DNA from: Fontivita pretiosa
GTDB lineage: Bacteria > Planctomycetota > Phycisphaerae > Tepidisphaerales > Tepidisphaeraceae
Direction of reading: 5' to 3'
DNA length: 64,000 bases
NCBI RefSeq assembly: GCF_050410795.1
Contig: NZ_CP191258.1
Span: 1,550,001-1,614,000 of the forward strand
The translations under genes and the position numbers were made by a program. The notes under the pieces were generated by a model. It was not told the DNA's origin. It saw only the letters and a list, made by a program, of their open reading frames with translations, and did no database searches. Shown here piece after piece: positions 43,653-52,438 of this stretch (its first letter is position 1; each line of letters begins with the position of its first letter).

Positions 43653-45281
43653 CTACTGGTACCGGTATAGCCTGATGCGCTGAATCGACCATCGATCCGG
43701 GGGCAGGTGGATGTGGCGGCCCTGATGGGTCTGGTCGCCATTCAGCCAGCGTGCTCCTCGCCAGGTTCCATCAGGCAGGTAATGCCCTTGCTGCGCCCAG
43801 TCGATGCCGATCTTGCCCTTGCCGTCGGCAGGGCTGAACGTGAGCGTAGTCCCGAGTCCCGCGACGGCAAACTCCTCGTCGCGCTCGGACAGTTGAAGGA
43901 CCATCACGCCGCCTGGAGCGGTGGCGGGCGGAGCATCCCATCGACCGACGCCGAGTGTCGGCAAAGCGGTGGCGGGCGTATGGTGATCGGCGGCAGCAGG
44001 CCGGTCGAATCGCGCCTCGAAGATCACCCCGCCCAGTTGCCTCCGCTGCGGCTGATCTGAGATCGACCAGTCGAATCCGATGGGCGGGCACAGCCCAATG
44101 ATCGTCTGATCCTGCTGAGCTCGCAGGATCGCGTCGGACAGCCCGGCCAGCATCTGGTAGCAATCGGCAAGCTGCTGGCGTTTATCCAGGCTCAGGTCCT
44201 CGACGGCGAATGGTGCGGCGCCGATGGCGCCCAGTTGCGCCAGGGCATACAGCGCGTTGGCCGGAGCGCGGCTTGAGGCGGCCATCTCGGGAATGAAAAG
44301 CGGATTCCCGCCGCGCCGGTAGCGATCAGCCCATTCGATGAAGTTGGGGAAATAGATGTCCGGGCAGATCATGTCCAGCGACGGCGCCGCGGCACGCCAG
44401 ACTTCCAGCAGATGCGGCAGCGGGCCGCCGCTGGGATACTGACCGGGGCGATAGCCGGGACGGATCAGCGCGGCGTTGGCAAACATCGGCAGCGGGTATT
44501 CGCGTTTGCCGGCGGCGGCCACCTTCTCGACATAGCGGGCCAGTTGCCAGGCCGTGAATACCTCCTGTCCCTGGGGCGTGTCGCCGAAGATTTCGCTCCA
44601 GGTTCCCTGCGTTTTTCCTCCGGCCTGCTGCCACAGCGCGTCGACTTCAGGACCAAGCGCTCCGCGCCTCGCCAGCGACAGCAGCGCCTGTGGAACGGGA
44701 GATCGATAGACGTGCTCGGATTGTTCGGAATGATCCCGAGGCTCGGGAATCATGCCCACCTCATTCTCGACCTGCACCATGACGACGGTCTGCCGGGCCG
44801 CGTCGTATTCACGGATCCATCGCATGAGCGTGGCGAAGGCGCGGGCGTCGGCGTCGCTGGCGGCCTCGGATTGGGGGCTGATGATCTCGACGGCTTCACC
44901 GCTGCTCAGCCGCACGCGCGGAAATCGTGCCGTGTCGCGCTTGACCCAGCTCGGTGCGTAGCACGACATGCTGTTTTTCCACGTGCCGAACCACAGCAGG
45001 ATCAGCCGCAGCTCCTGTCGCCGAGCCAGATCGATCGCGCCTCGCAGCAGTGACCAGTCGTATTGCCCCTCGGCAGGCTCCAGCCGATCCCAGTAGATGG
45101 GAAGCAGTACCGCATTGAGGTTCATCCGCCGACACTTCGTCAGCGCCTCATCAAGGCTGGTCAGATCCGATGCCGTCGAGTTGCCCAGTTCTCCGCCCAG
45201 CACCAGAAACGGTCTGTCGTTCACATACAGTTGCGTGACCGGGCCGACCCTGCGCAGTTGTGGAGTTGAAGTTGCCGTCAT
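43653..45281 (-). CDS. GH35-like beta-galactosidase (DUF5597-type C-terminus)
   Basis: 542 aa from MTATSTPQL; no clear ribosome site. TIM-barrel start NDRPFLVLGGELGNSTASDL, then RRMNLNAVLLPIYWDRLEPAEGQYDWSLL. Acid/base Glu at about 174 in VQVENEVG and nucleophile Glu at about 332 in LFIPEMAAS match the clan GH-A pattern of GH35. The C-terminal domain is beta-rich (GGVMVLQLSERDEEFAVAGLGTTLTFS) as in DUF5597 proteins. No signal peptide, so it may act in the cytoplasm on imported oligosaccharides. Substrate not proven. It is divergent from an SGNH hydrolase. Confidence 0.85.
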   Translation of the reverse strand: MTATSTPQLRRVGPVTQLYVNDRPFLVLGGELGNSTASDLTSLDEALTKCRRMNLNAVLLPIYWDRLEPAEGQYDWSLLRGAIDLARRQELRLILLWFGTWKNSMSCYAPSWVKRDTARFPRVRLSSGEAVEIISPQSEAASDADARAFATLMRWIREYDAARQTVVMVQVENEVGMIPEPRDHSEQSEHVYRSPVPQALLSLARRGALGPEVDALWQQAGGKTQGTWSEIFGDTPQGQEVFTAWQLARYVEKVAAAGKREYPLPMFANAALIRPGYRPGQYPSGGPLPHLLEVWRAAAPSLDMICPDIYFPNFIEWADRYRRGGNPLFIPEMAASSRAPANALYALAQLGAIGAAPFAVEDLSLDKRQQLADCYQMLAGLSDAILRAQQDQTIIGLCPPIGFDWSISDQPQRRQLGGVIFEARFDRPAAADHHTPATALPTLGVGRWDAPPATAPGGVMVLQLSERDEEFAVAGLGTTLTFSPADGKGKIGIDWAQQGHYLPDGTWRGARWLNGDQTHQGRHIHLPPDRWSIQRIRLYRYQ

Positions 45282-45374
45282 GTTCGCAGCAAACGATTGG
45301 AGCCGATGATTCGCGTCGGATTCACGGCACGATATACTGCCGCACAGCCGGCCGATAGCAAGCGACAACGACGC

Positions 45375-46172
45375 ATGCACGACGGGCCGGCACGCGCCGC
45401 CACCACCACAACGATGACCGCGCCGAGGCACAATCCCGACTCCGCCGCCACGCCCGTGCCGCGCACGGACGCCAATTCGATGCTCGCCCACGAGCAGCTT
45501 GTGGCCAAGGCCAGGTCGGGGCGGATCGATCTGTATTTTCTGGGCGATTCGATCACGCGTCGATGGGGATGCAGCGATCCGCAGTGGGCAGCCCTGCTGG
45601 AGAACTGGAAGCAGAACTTTTTCGGCTGGAATGCGGGCAACTTCGGCTGGGGCGCCGACGGTATCCAGCACATGCTCTGGCGGATCAGCAACGGCGAGCT
45701 GGACGGGGTGAATCCGAAGGTGATCGTGATCCAGGCGGGCACGAACAACGTCGGCAACGTGCCTGGCGATGACCAGAAGGTGGCGGATATCCTGCGGGGT
45801 TTTGACGCGCTGATCGCCGCGTGCCGTCAAAAGGCGCCGGGCGCCAAGATCATCCTCACCGCGATCTTCCCGCGCAACGACAATCCCGCGGTGCTCGGGG
45901 AAATCCGCCGGATCAACGACGAGCTGGCCCGCCGCGCCGATGGACAAACGGTCTTCTACCTCAACGTCAACGACAAGCTCGCCGGTGCCGATGGCCGGCT
46001 CCTGGACGAGATGACGATCGACGGCCTGCACCTGAGTGTCAGGGGCTATCAGGTGTGGGCGGATGGGCTGAGGCCGATTCTGATGAAGCTGCTGGGACCG
46101 CCTGCGGCGACGGATCAGGCGCCGCCGCCCACCGGCGACCCTTCGGCGTCGAACCCCTCGCCGCAGTCGTGA
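45375..46172 (+). CDS. SGNH/GDSL-family hydrolase
   Basis: 265 aa from ATG 45375. Other starts (ATG 45306 or 45414) are possible because none has a ribosome site. Block I IDLYFLGDSITRRWG carries the nucleophilic Ser. NAGNFGWGADGIQHML, VIQAGTNNVGN (the Asn block) and IDGLHLSVRGYQVWADGL with the catalytic Asp-x-x-His complete the PAF-acetylhydrolase-like SGNH set. Probably an esterase, perhaps removing acetyl groups from glycans, since it is divergent from a GH35-like enzyme. The N-terminal 45 residues are Thr/Ala-rich linker. Confidence 0.85.
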   Translation: MHDGPARAATTTTMTAPRHNPDSAATPVPRTDANSMLAHEQLVAKARSGRIDLYFLGDSITRRWGCSDPQWAALLENWKQNFFGWNAGNFGWGADGIQHMLWRISNGELDGVNPKVIVIQAGTNNVGNVPGDDQKVADILRGFDALIAACRQKAPGAKIILTAIFPRNDNPAVLGEIRRINDELARRADGQTVFYLNVNDKLAGADGRLLDEMTIDGLHLSVRGYQVWADGLRPILMKLLGPPAATDQAPPPTGDPSASNPSPQS

Positions 46173-46200
46173 GATCCGCCAGCGACTCGCGCCGAGCGAA

Positions 46201-47232
46201 CTACCCCTCGTTCCAGGTGAGGATGACTTTCCCGGACTGCCCGTCGCGCATCGCCTGGAACCCTTTTTCAAACTCGGTGAAGTGATAGCGGTGGGTAATG
46301 ACCGGCTCGATGTTCAAGCCGCTCTGAAGCATCACCGTCATCTTGTACCAGGTCTCGTACATTTCGCGGCCGTAGATTCCCTTGATCGTGAGCATGTTGA
46401 AGATGACGGTGTTCCAGTCGATGGGGATCTGGCCGTCAGGGATGCCGAGCATGGCGATCTTGCCGCCGTGCGCCATGTTGGCAAGCATGTCGCGCAGGGC
46501 CGTGGGATTGCCGCTCATCTCCAGACCGACGTCGAAGCCTTCCTTCATTCCCAGTTTTCTCTGCACGTCGGGCAGCCTTTCGGTTCGGGCGTCAACGATC
46601 ACGTCCGCGCCCAGTTTTCGCGCAAGCTCCAGCCGATAGGGGTTCACATCCGTCACCACGACAAAGCGTGCGCCGGCGTGCCTGACGACAGCGGCGGCCA
46701 TGCAGCCGATCGGGCCGGCGCCGGTGATCAGCACGTCCTCTCCGAGCACGTTGAAGCTCAGGGCCGTATGCACCGCATTGCCGAAGGGATCGAAGATCGC
46801 CTGTACGTCGCGCGGGATGCGATCATCATGCACCCAGACATTGGTCATCGGGATGGCGATGTACTCGGCGAACGCGCCCGGGCGATTCACGCCAATCCCC
46901 TGAGTGTCCTTGCACAGGTGTCTTCGCCCGGCCAGGCAGTTGCGGCAGCGCCCGCACACGACGTGTCCTTCGCCGGAGACGATCTCGCCGGGATAAAAGT
47001 CCTTGACGTTGCTGCCCACCTCGACGATTCGCCCGACGAACTCATGCCCGATGACCATCGGCACGGGAATGGTCTTCTGTGCCCAGGCGTCCCAGTTGTA
47101 GATGTGCAGGTCCGTGCCACAGATTCCGGTGCGCAGGACCTGGATCAGCACGTCGTTAATGCCGATCGTGGGAAGCGGCACGTCTTCCAGCCAAAGCCCC
47201 GGCTGGCGATGTTTCTTGACCAGTGCCTTCAT
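46201..47232 (-). CDS. tdh: L-threonine 3-dehydrogenase
   Basis: 343 aa from MKALVKKH, matching the E. coli length (341). It oxidises threonine to 2-amino-3-ketobutyrate with NAD. The catalytic zinc ligands are in GICGTDLHIYNWD and VIGHEFVGRIVEVG. The structural zinc site is CGRCRNCLAGRRHLC. The NAD fold is VLITGAGPIGCMAAAVVRHAGA. GAFAEYIAIP and IYGREMYETWYKM are Tdh-specific. No kbl ligase is next to it. Confidence 0.95.
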   Translation of the reverse strand: MKALVKKHRQPGLWLEDVPLPTIGINDVLIQVLRTGICGTDLHIYNWDAWAQKTIPVPMVIGHEFVGRIVEVGSNVKDFYPGEIVSGEGHVVCGRCRNCLAGRRHLCKDTQGIGVNRPGAFAEYIAIPMTNVWVHDDRIPRDVQAIFDPFGNAVHTALSFNVLGEDVLITGAGPIGCMAAAVVRHAGARFVVVTDVNPYRLELARKLGADVIVDARTERLPDVQRKLGMKEGFDVGLEMSGNPTALRDMLANMAHGGKIAMLGIPDGQIPIDWNTVIFNMLTIKGIYGREMYETWYKMTVMLQSGLNIEPVITHRYHFTEFEKGFQAMRDGQSGKVILTWNEG

Positions 47233-47262
47233 GGTCGGGGATTCTACGCGATCCAGAAACGC

Positions 47263-47292
47263 AAAGCCCGGCGTCACGAATCGCCGGGCTTT
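47263..47292 (-). terminator. Intrinsic-terminator-like hairpin
   Basis: An 11-bp perfect stem (47263-47273 with 47282-47292) of AAAGCCCGGCG and its complement encloses an 8-base loop. On the minus strand it is followed by GCGTTTCTGG, a short T-containing tail. It sits between the lipoprotein gene stop and the tdh start on the same strand. Confidence 0.55.
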
Positions 47293-47395
47293 ACGCCGTT
47301 GAGGGCAAAAAGGCTGTTACGGATGAACTGCGCTTGACGTTAGCACGCCGCAGGCGAAAGGCGATACGCCTGATCCGGGCAGATTCGTCAACGCG

Positions 47396-47881
47396 CTAAT
47401 CCGCGAGTTTTGTGGTCACGTCATACATCTTTCCGTCCATGTACAGCTCGACGGACTGCACACGGACCTTGTTGTTGTTGGTTGGGAAGCTGTTGCCCTT
47501 GTCATCAAAGAGCATCCCAAACGGCAGGACGGTTGTCCGTTTGGCTCCCGCCTCGATTCGAGGTACGTGCACGACGTACTGTTTGTTCACCCAAACTTCC
47601 ACGTCGGTCCAGTCGGTATCGGAAAGGTTGACGATTTCCAGGCGATCGAGCATGTAGCCAACCTGAGCCCGGGCGGCCAGTTGTCCGCCTCGGGGGGCGT
47701 CGGCCTTGTAGGGATGGCGCTTGGCGGCGTCGGCGGCAAACTGGGCGCTGGTCTTGCGCAGGTTCTTGTCCGGATTGGGCAGAATCGAGGGCCGGCCCGA
47801 GCAGCCGACCAGTCCGCTGAAGCTGGCCGTCAACAACAGGACAATTACTCGGTTGATGAAACGGGCGGGTTGGCAAGTCAT
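47396..47881 (-). CDS. Lipoprotein of unknown function
   Basis: 161 aa. The signal is RFINRVIVLLLTASFSGLVGC with lipobox LVGC. The mature part contains DRLEIVNLSDTDWTDVEVWVNKQYVVHVPRIEAGAKRTTVLPFGMLFD, a beta-rich domain that recalls planctomycete lipoproteins, and it ends in a beta strand pair (RVQSVELYMDGKMYDVTTK). Function not known. The terminator-like hairpin at 47263-47292 follows it. Confidence 0.75.
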   Translation of the reverse strand: MTCQPARFINRVIVLLLTASFSGLVGCSGRPSILPNPDKNLRKTSAQFAADAAKRHPYKADAPRGGQLAARAQVGYMLDRLEIVNLSDTDWTDVEVWVNKQYVVHVPRIEAGAKRTTVLPFGMLFDDKGNSFPTNNNKVRVQSVELYMDGKMYDVTTKLAD

Positions 47882-48085
47882 ATCCGGGTTATCGGACGTT
47901 TGCGGCTTTGAGCTTTATCCATTTTTGCAGAAATCGCGATCCCTGTTCCGTTCGCATATAAAGTCGTAACAGACAATATGTTATAGAGATGTCGCTCCGG
48001 GCCGAGTGCAATCCGCCGCAGTGCGGGCTACGATCTGGGCGGCCATCTAGACGAATCGGGCCGAGCGCCTTGCAGGAGCTGAGCA

Positions 48086-48691
48086 GTGAGCCAGGAAAAT
48101 CCGTTGGAAGCCTCGGGAGATGCGCTGTCGCGAATCGGACGACAACTGCTTCGTCTGGATGCGGCCACGGCCTACACGCGGCTGGTCGTGGGACAGGCCC
48201 AAGCCGGCTCCCAGGCCGCGCGGGCCATGCTCGAATCCATCACCGCCCGGGACCTGATCGACGGGCCGGTGCACAGCCCCGATGACGCCGAAGCGATGCT
48301 GGCGGCGTTGTGGCTGCGGCACGACTGGCTCGAGCCGGCCCATCGCATCGTGCAGCGGATCGAAACCGAAACCGGCTCCTTCTGGCACGCGATTCTGCAT
48401 CGCCGGGAGGCTGACTTTGCCAACAGCAAGTACTGGTACCGGCGCGCCGCCGAGCATCCGATCAATCCGACCCTGGCCGTGCGCGCCGGAGATATCATCA
48501 ATCCCTACCCCGCCGACAAAAGCCTGTTTCGTATCATCGCTCAGGGGTGGAACGCGTCGGCGTTCGTTGATCTGGTCGAGCAGCTGCACGATCGTCCCGA
48601 TGATCCGCGACATCGCCTGTGCGTCGCGATTCAGGAGATCGAATGGCAGACGCTGTTTGTGCACTGCACCCGTGCTGCCAGCGGACGCTGA
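48086..48691 (+). CDS. Hypothetical soluble protein
   Basis: 201 aa from a GTG with AGGAG 7 bases upstream. All-helical with paired helices (AMLAALWLRHDWLEPAHRIVQRIET, YWYRRAAEHP), resembling a TPR or Sel1-type fold without a clear repeat count. It has no signal peptide. Conserved-looking C-terminus (DPRHRLCVAIQEIEWQTLFVHC). Function not known. Confidence 0.65.
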   Translation: MSQENPLEASGDALSRIGRQLLRLDAATAYTRLVVGQAQAGSQAARAMLESITARDLIDGPVHSPDDAEAMLAALWLRHDWLEPAHRIVQRIETETGSFWHAILHRREADFANSKYWYRRAAEHPINPTLAVRAGDIINPYPADKSLFRIIAQGWNASAFVDLVEQLHDRPDDPRHRLCVAIQEIEWQTLFVHCTRAASGR

Positions 48692-48979
48692 ACGGCGGCA
48701 CAGGTGACCTGCCGTGCGCATTTGGCTGAATTGGCCCGGTGATTGCTTCCAGCCGTCTCAGCCGCGAGGCCGATAATTAGCTGCGGGGCATACGGGAGTT
48801 GAATCGGAGGGATTCAATTCGCCCGGTTTGCTGGCCCGGCGTCTGATTCTCAGCCCCGTCTGCCGCCGCGCTTTACGCTGAACTTATAAAGGCCGATGTC
48901 CATATAGAATTGGTGTCAGCGCCGGGCGGGGCAGGGAGAATCAGACACCACAGGCCCTGGAAAGGCACGCAGCACGGCG

Positions 48980-50302
48980 ATGAACAGTCTGCATGTCAAA
49001 TACGTGTTGGTTGGCGCCGGGGCGGCGGGCAGCGCCGCGGCCGCGGCCATCCGCCAACGGGACCCCGTCGGCTCCATCCTCATGGTCGGGCAGGAGACCA
49101 GCCGTCCGTACCTGCGACCGGCCCTGAGCAAACAATTCCTCCGCCGACAGAAAACGCGCACGGAACTGGCCATCGATCCGATCGGCTGGTACGACGAGCA
49201 GAAGATCGAGCTGCGTACCGGCCGGCGGGTGATGCACCTGGACACGGCGCGGCATGCGGTGACGCTGGACAGCGGCGAGGAGATCTCCTTCGACCGTCTG
49301 CTGCTGTGTACCGGCGCCACCCCCCGCCCGCTGAGAATCCCGGGCGCCGACTTGCCCAACGTCTTCACGCTTCGCACGATTGACGACGCCGACAGGCTCC
49401 ATCACGCGATCGACAAGGCCAAATACGAAGGCCGACCCCATCCCGGCGCCCAGCCCCGCGCCGCCGCTCGCGGGCGGGCCGTGGTCATCGGATCGGGACT
49501 GCTGGCCGTCGAGGTCGCCGCCTCCCTCAAGCAGGTCGGCCTGCACGTCGAGCTGCTCGTCGGACGCGCCCTGCCCTGGGGCAAGTTCGCTGGCGAATAC
49601 ACCGGGCGATTCCTCACGCGCTATCTGGAAAGCCGCGGCGTCGTCGTTCACCCTAACATCGGACCCGATCGCTGCGAGGGCGACGGACGCGTGCAGCGGG
49701 TGCTGGCCTCCGGCGGAACCACTCCGACGCAACTGACGATCGAATGCGACTTCGTGGTCAGTGCCATCGGCATCACGATCAACCGCGAGCTGCTTCGCGG
49801 CACTCCCATCGCTGCGGAAAAGGCCATCCTCGTCGATGAACACTGCCAGACCAATGTGCCGGGCATCTTCGCCGCCGGTGACTGCGCCGCCGTCTACGAT
49901 CCGCTTTTCGGCAAGCATCGCATCCTGGATCACTGGACCAGCGCGCGGTACACCGGGCAGGTCGCCGGCGCGAACATGGCCGGCAACACCGCCGTCCGAT
50001 ACGACACGGTCAACTCCTTCACCAGCGAGGTCTTCGATCTGACTCTGCACGCCTGGGGCGAGCCGCGACTGGTGGATCATCGTCTGGTGCGCGCATCGGC
50101 GGGCAATGGCAACGCCCCCGCCGACGAGCGGGAGTTTGCCGAAATCGGCATCGCCGCCGACGGACGCGTCGCCCAGGTGCTGGCCATCGGACGAAGCTCA
50201 GAACACGAGGTGTATCGCCAGCTCGTCGCCCGCCGGTTCGACATCACCGGCAAGGAAGAGCTCATCAAGGATCCCACCAGAGACCTGGCGGCGCTGCTGT
50301 AG
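48980..50302 (+). CDS. FAD/NAD(P)-dependent oxidoreductase
   Basis: 440 aa. Pyridine-nucleotide-disulfide family: FAD motif KYVLVGAGAAGSAAAAAIRQRD, NAD motif VVIGSGLLAVEVAASLKQVGL, and GIFAAGDCAAVYDPLFGKHR for the flavin. LLLCTGATPRPLRIPGADLPNVFTLRTIDDADRLH is typical of rubredoxin/ferredoxin/nitrite reductase (NirB-like) relatives. No redox-active CxxC is present near the N-terminus, so it is not a dihydrolipoamide dehydrogenase type. Electron partner unknown. Confidence 0.88.
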   Translation: MNSLHVKYVLVGAGAAGSAAAAAIRQRDPVGSILMVGQETSRPYLRPALSKQFLRRQKTRTELAIDPIGWYDEQKIELRTGRRVMHLDTARHAVTLDSGEEISFDRLLLCTGATPRPLRIPGADLPNVFTLRTIDDADRLHHAIDKAKYEGRPHPGAQPRAAARGRAVVIGSGLLAVEVAASLKQVGLHVELLVGRALPWGKFAGEYTGRFLTRYLESRGVVVHPNIGPDRCEGDGRVQRVLASGGTTPTQLTIECDFVVSAIGITINRELLRGTPIAAEKAILVDEHCQTNVPGIFAAGDCAAVYDPLFGKHRILDHWTSARYTGQVAGANMAGNTAVRYDTVNSFTSEVFDLTLHAWGEPRLVDHRLVRASAGNGNAPADEREFAEIGIAADGRVAQVLAIGRSSEHEVYRQLVARRFDITGKEELIKDPTRDLAALL

Positions 50303-50640
50303 CGGGCATTCCGGTCAGACGCGCACTGTTGCCCAGCCCCATCGGCAGATGCCCACCATTGTCTGTTCGTGTCACGGGCGGCCCGCCGCAAGCAACGCGT
50401 ATGCACGGGCAAGACGCCCGTGCCACGCTTGAGCCAACTGTGGCATGGCCGTCCCGGCCATGCAGGGTGCATTCGAATTCAGAAGTCCGACATCCAGGTT
50501 GTTCATAGCTCCATGCCGCCGGGCACGTCCGCGACGCCTGTCCGCTCTGCTGCCTCAAAAACGAGGGCATCCAGAAATGTGTATAGACGTCGGGCGGGAC
50601 GCCTGTGACGCAACCGCGGCGGCTCAGTCCTCGCGGCGGC
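50303..50640. other. Intergenic region with hairpins and repeat copy B
   Basis: 338 bases. It holds two perfect hairpins: CACGGGC/GCCCGTG (50404-50410, 50416-50422) and a 9-bp stem GCATGGCCG/CGGCCATGC (50443-50451, 50455-50463). It also contains the dispersed repeat at 50534-50608. A 17-base tandem duplication (GGCGGCTCAGTCCTCGC) near 50618-50651 crosses the stop of the next gene. No gene is seen. Confidence 0.7.
50534..50608. repeat. Dispersed intergenic repeat, copy B
   Basis: 75 bases, about 87% identical to 8157-8231 in the same orientation. Conserved blocks: ACGCCTGTCCGCTCTGC, GCCTCAAAAACGA, GAAATGTGTAT and GGCGGGACGCC. Noncoding in both places. Confidence 0.7.
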
Positions 50641-50856
50641 TCAGTCCTCGCGGCGGATTTCCGTCCGCGTGGTCCTGTCGCCGTCGGACTCCCGTACCGT
50701 CGTGGTCTTCTTGTAACTGCCGTCGTCGCTGTCCTTGTGGATGGTCGTCTTCCGATACTCCGATTCGTCCTCGCCGACGCGCCCGGACGCCTCACATCCG
50801 ATCACCACGCCGACAGTGAACAGACCCATCGCCAGCAGTGCCAACGCCTGCTTCAT
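50641..50856 (-). CDS. Small lipoprotein
   Basis: 71 aa with AAGGAG 7 bases before the ATG. The signal is KQALALLAMGLFTVGVVIGC with lipobox VIGC. The mature 50 residues are charged and Thr-rich (YRKTTIHKDSDDGSYKKTTTVRESDGDRTTRTEIRRED), with an internal near-repeat (KTT..KDSDDG / KTTTVRESDGD). Function unknown. A 17-base tandem duplication crosses its stop codon. Confidence 0.72.
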   Translation of the reverse strand: MKQALALLAMGLFTVGVVIGCEASGRVGEDESEYRKTTIHKDSDDGSYKKTTTVRESDGDRTTRTEIRRED

Positions 50857-51096
50857 GCTGCTCTCCTTGAAAATGACCAGTCGATGGGATCAAACCAGGT
50901 GCCAGGTGGGTTTCTTCACCGAGGGCATCAGCATTCAGGCGAGCCAGGCTGGCCTTGCGCGCCAGACCTGTCGTAACACGCCAGACCTGTCGCAGCCGGA
51001 GGACGTTCTGACGGACATGGGCCACACGGACGCGGCGCCCGGCGGACCCGCTCGTCAGGCGCGCCGAATGCAGCAGCAGCTTCAACGGAGGCTCAA

Positions 51097-51360
51097 ATGC
51101 CCATGCACAAATCCGGCGGAACCAAAACCCGCGGACGAAAGACCATCCGTGGCCACGACACGACGATCGCCAACAAGGCCGCCCTTGACCTGGACAAACG
51201 CACCCAGGCGACGCGACCCATAGGCTCCGGCGGCGGTAAAAACCGCGGCGACCGGCGCGACACCAACCCACGTTTCACCGGCAACAGCCGCTCCCGCGCC
51301 GCCAACTACTCCAACCCGCGTGGCCGGCCCGGAGCGCGCCGAAATACCCCGAAGCGTTGA
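51097..51360 (+). CDS. Small basic protein, function unknown
   Basis: 87 aa with GGAGG 5 bases before the ATG, a clear ribosome site. Rich in Arg, Lys, Gly, Asn and Thr (GGTKTRGRKTIRGHDTTIANKAALDLDKRTQATR, GGKNRGDRRDTNPRF) with no hydrophobic stretch, so it is probably disordered. It recalls basic stress-associated or nucleic-acid-binding small proteins. Not assigned to a family. Confidence 0.6.
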   Translation: MPMHKSGGTKTRGRKTIRGHDTTIANKAALDLDKRTQATRPIGSGGGKNRGDRRDTNPRFTGNSRSRAANYSNPRGRPGARRNTPKR

Positions 51361-51386
51361 AGCCAATGAAGTCTGACTTCACGCAA

Positions 51387-52148
51387 TCATGTCATCACGA
51401 CAAACCTGCTCTTGATCTGCTGCCTGACGTACGTGCGCGTGATGTCCACAGGCGCGCCCCGCGCGACGGCCTCGTGCTCGAAGCGGCCGTGCGTCGCCAG
51501 CCATTGCTGGCTGCGGGTGAAGAACTCATCGAAGCTCGCCTGCGACATCTGCTGCGCAAAGTACGTGTCGCGACGCAGCGGAATCACCCGGCAGATCGGC
51601 TCGCCCTTTTCGATCCGGATCCGCCGCTGCTTCGGATCCAGCTCGATCACAACGTGCCACGGATAGCTGGCCGGATACCAGTCGGTATCGACGACCGCGG
51701 TCATGGCGCGCCACGGCCGCGAGAGGTTGGGCACGTCGGTCATCATCAGCAGCTCGTTGGGGTCGGTTTTGAGAAACAGGAAGCTGCTGAGCTTGACCTG
51801 GTTGCGGATGTGTTTGTAGACGTTGTCGGTAATGACGTGCGGCAGCTTCTGCCCGCGCTGCCAGAACCAGGCATACTGCTGTCGCAGGGGCACGCCGGGG
51901 GAATCTTCCGTCGCCGCCCAGTCAAAGTCCGATTCGATCACGATGTCCGGGGAGGCGCGCCAGTCGCCGTTGCGCTGGCGGACAAACGTGACGTCGAAGT
52001 TGGCCAGCAGATCGAACCCGAAGGCGTTGGCGGCGCGGATAGGCGGGCATTGCTCTGGCCAGCCCCGTCCGGCAGTACGCTTGACGTACACTTCCCTGGC
52101 GGGCACGGGTGCGAACAGGTCCTGACGAAACCTATAATAGTGCAGCAT
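51387..52148 (-). CDS. Conserved-looking protein of unknown function (possibly DUF6065-like)
   Basis: 253 aa from MLHYYRF; ATG 52202 would add 18 residues of poor composition. The core is rich in aromatics (YAWFWQRGQKLPHVITDNVYKH, RPWRAMTAVVDTDWYPASYPWHVVIELDP) and includes GEPICRVIPLRRDTYFAQQMS. It resembles the DUF6065 pattern of a small beta-rich protein. No signal peptide and no catalytic set recognised. It lies head-to-head with tRNA-Glu. Confidence 0.65.
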   Translation of the reverse strand: MLHYYRFRQDLFAPVPAREVYVKRTAGRGWPEQCPPIRAANAFGFDLLANFDVTFVRQRNGDWRASPDIVIESDFDWAATEDSPGVPLRQQYAWFWQRGQKLPHVITDNVYKHIRNQVKLSSFLFLKTDPNELLMMTDVPNLSRPWRAMTAVVDTDWYPASYPWHVVIELDPKQRRIRIEKGEPICRVIPLRRDTYFAQQMSQASFDEFFTRSQQWLATHGRFEHEAVARGAPVDITRTYVRQQIKSRFVVMT

Positions 52149-52355
52149 GGCGCGGGCTGAAGATACGCCGCCGCGACCGGCAGAAAAAGGGCTACTCACC
52201 ACCGCTCGTGGCCCGCGGAGAACCTTCGCCGCCGTCCTCAGCCACCGCGGCGATTGACGCCGCGCACGCGATGTGCATATTGTTCGACCTTCGCGGACTC
52301 GACCTGCGGCGCCATGCCCGGCGCCTTGATGCCAGGTTCACGCCCGCTCACTGTC

Positions 52356-52428
52356 GGCCCCGTCGTCTAGAGGCCTAGGACACGGCCCTTTCAAGGCCGT
52401 AACACGGGTTCGAATCCCGTCGGGGTCA
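52356..52428 (+). tRNA. tRNA-Glu (anticodon TTC)
   Basis: A 73-base cloverleaf. The acceptor is GGCCCCG with CGGGGTC plus discriminator A. The anticodon stem is CGGCC/GGCCG with loop CTTTCAA (TTC at 52390-52392), and the T-arm is ACGGG-TTCGAAT-CCCGT. CCA is not encoded. Confidence 0.97.
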
Positions 52429-52438
52429 TGCATCGGTC

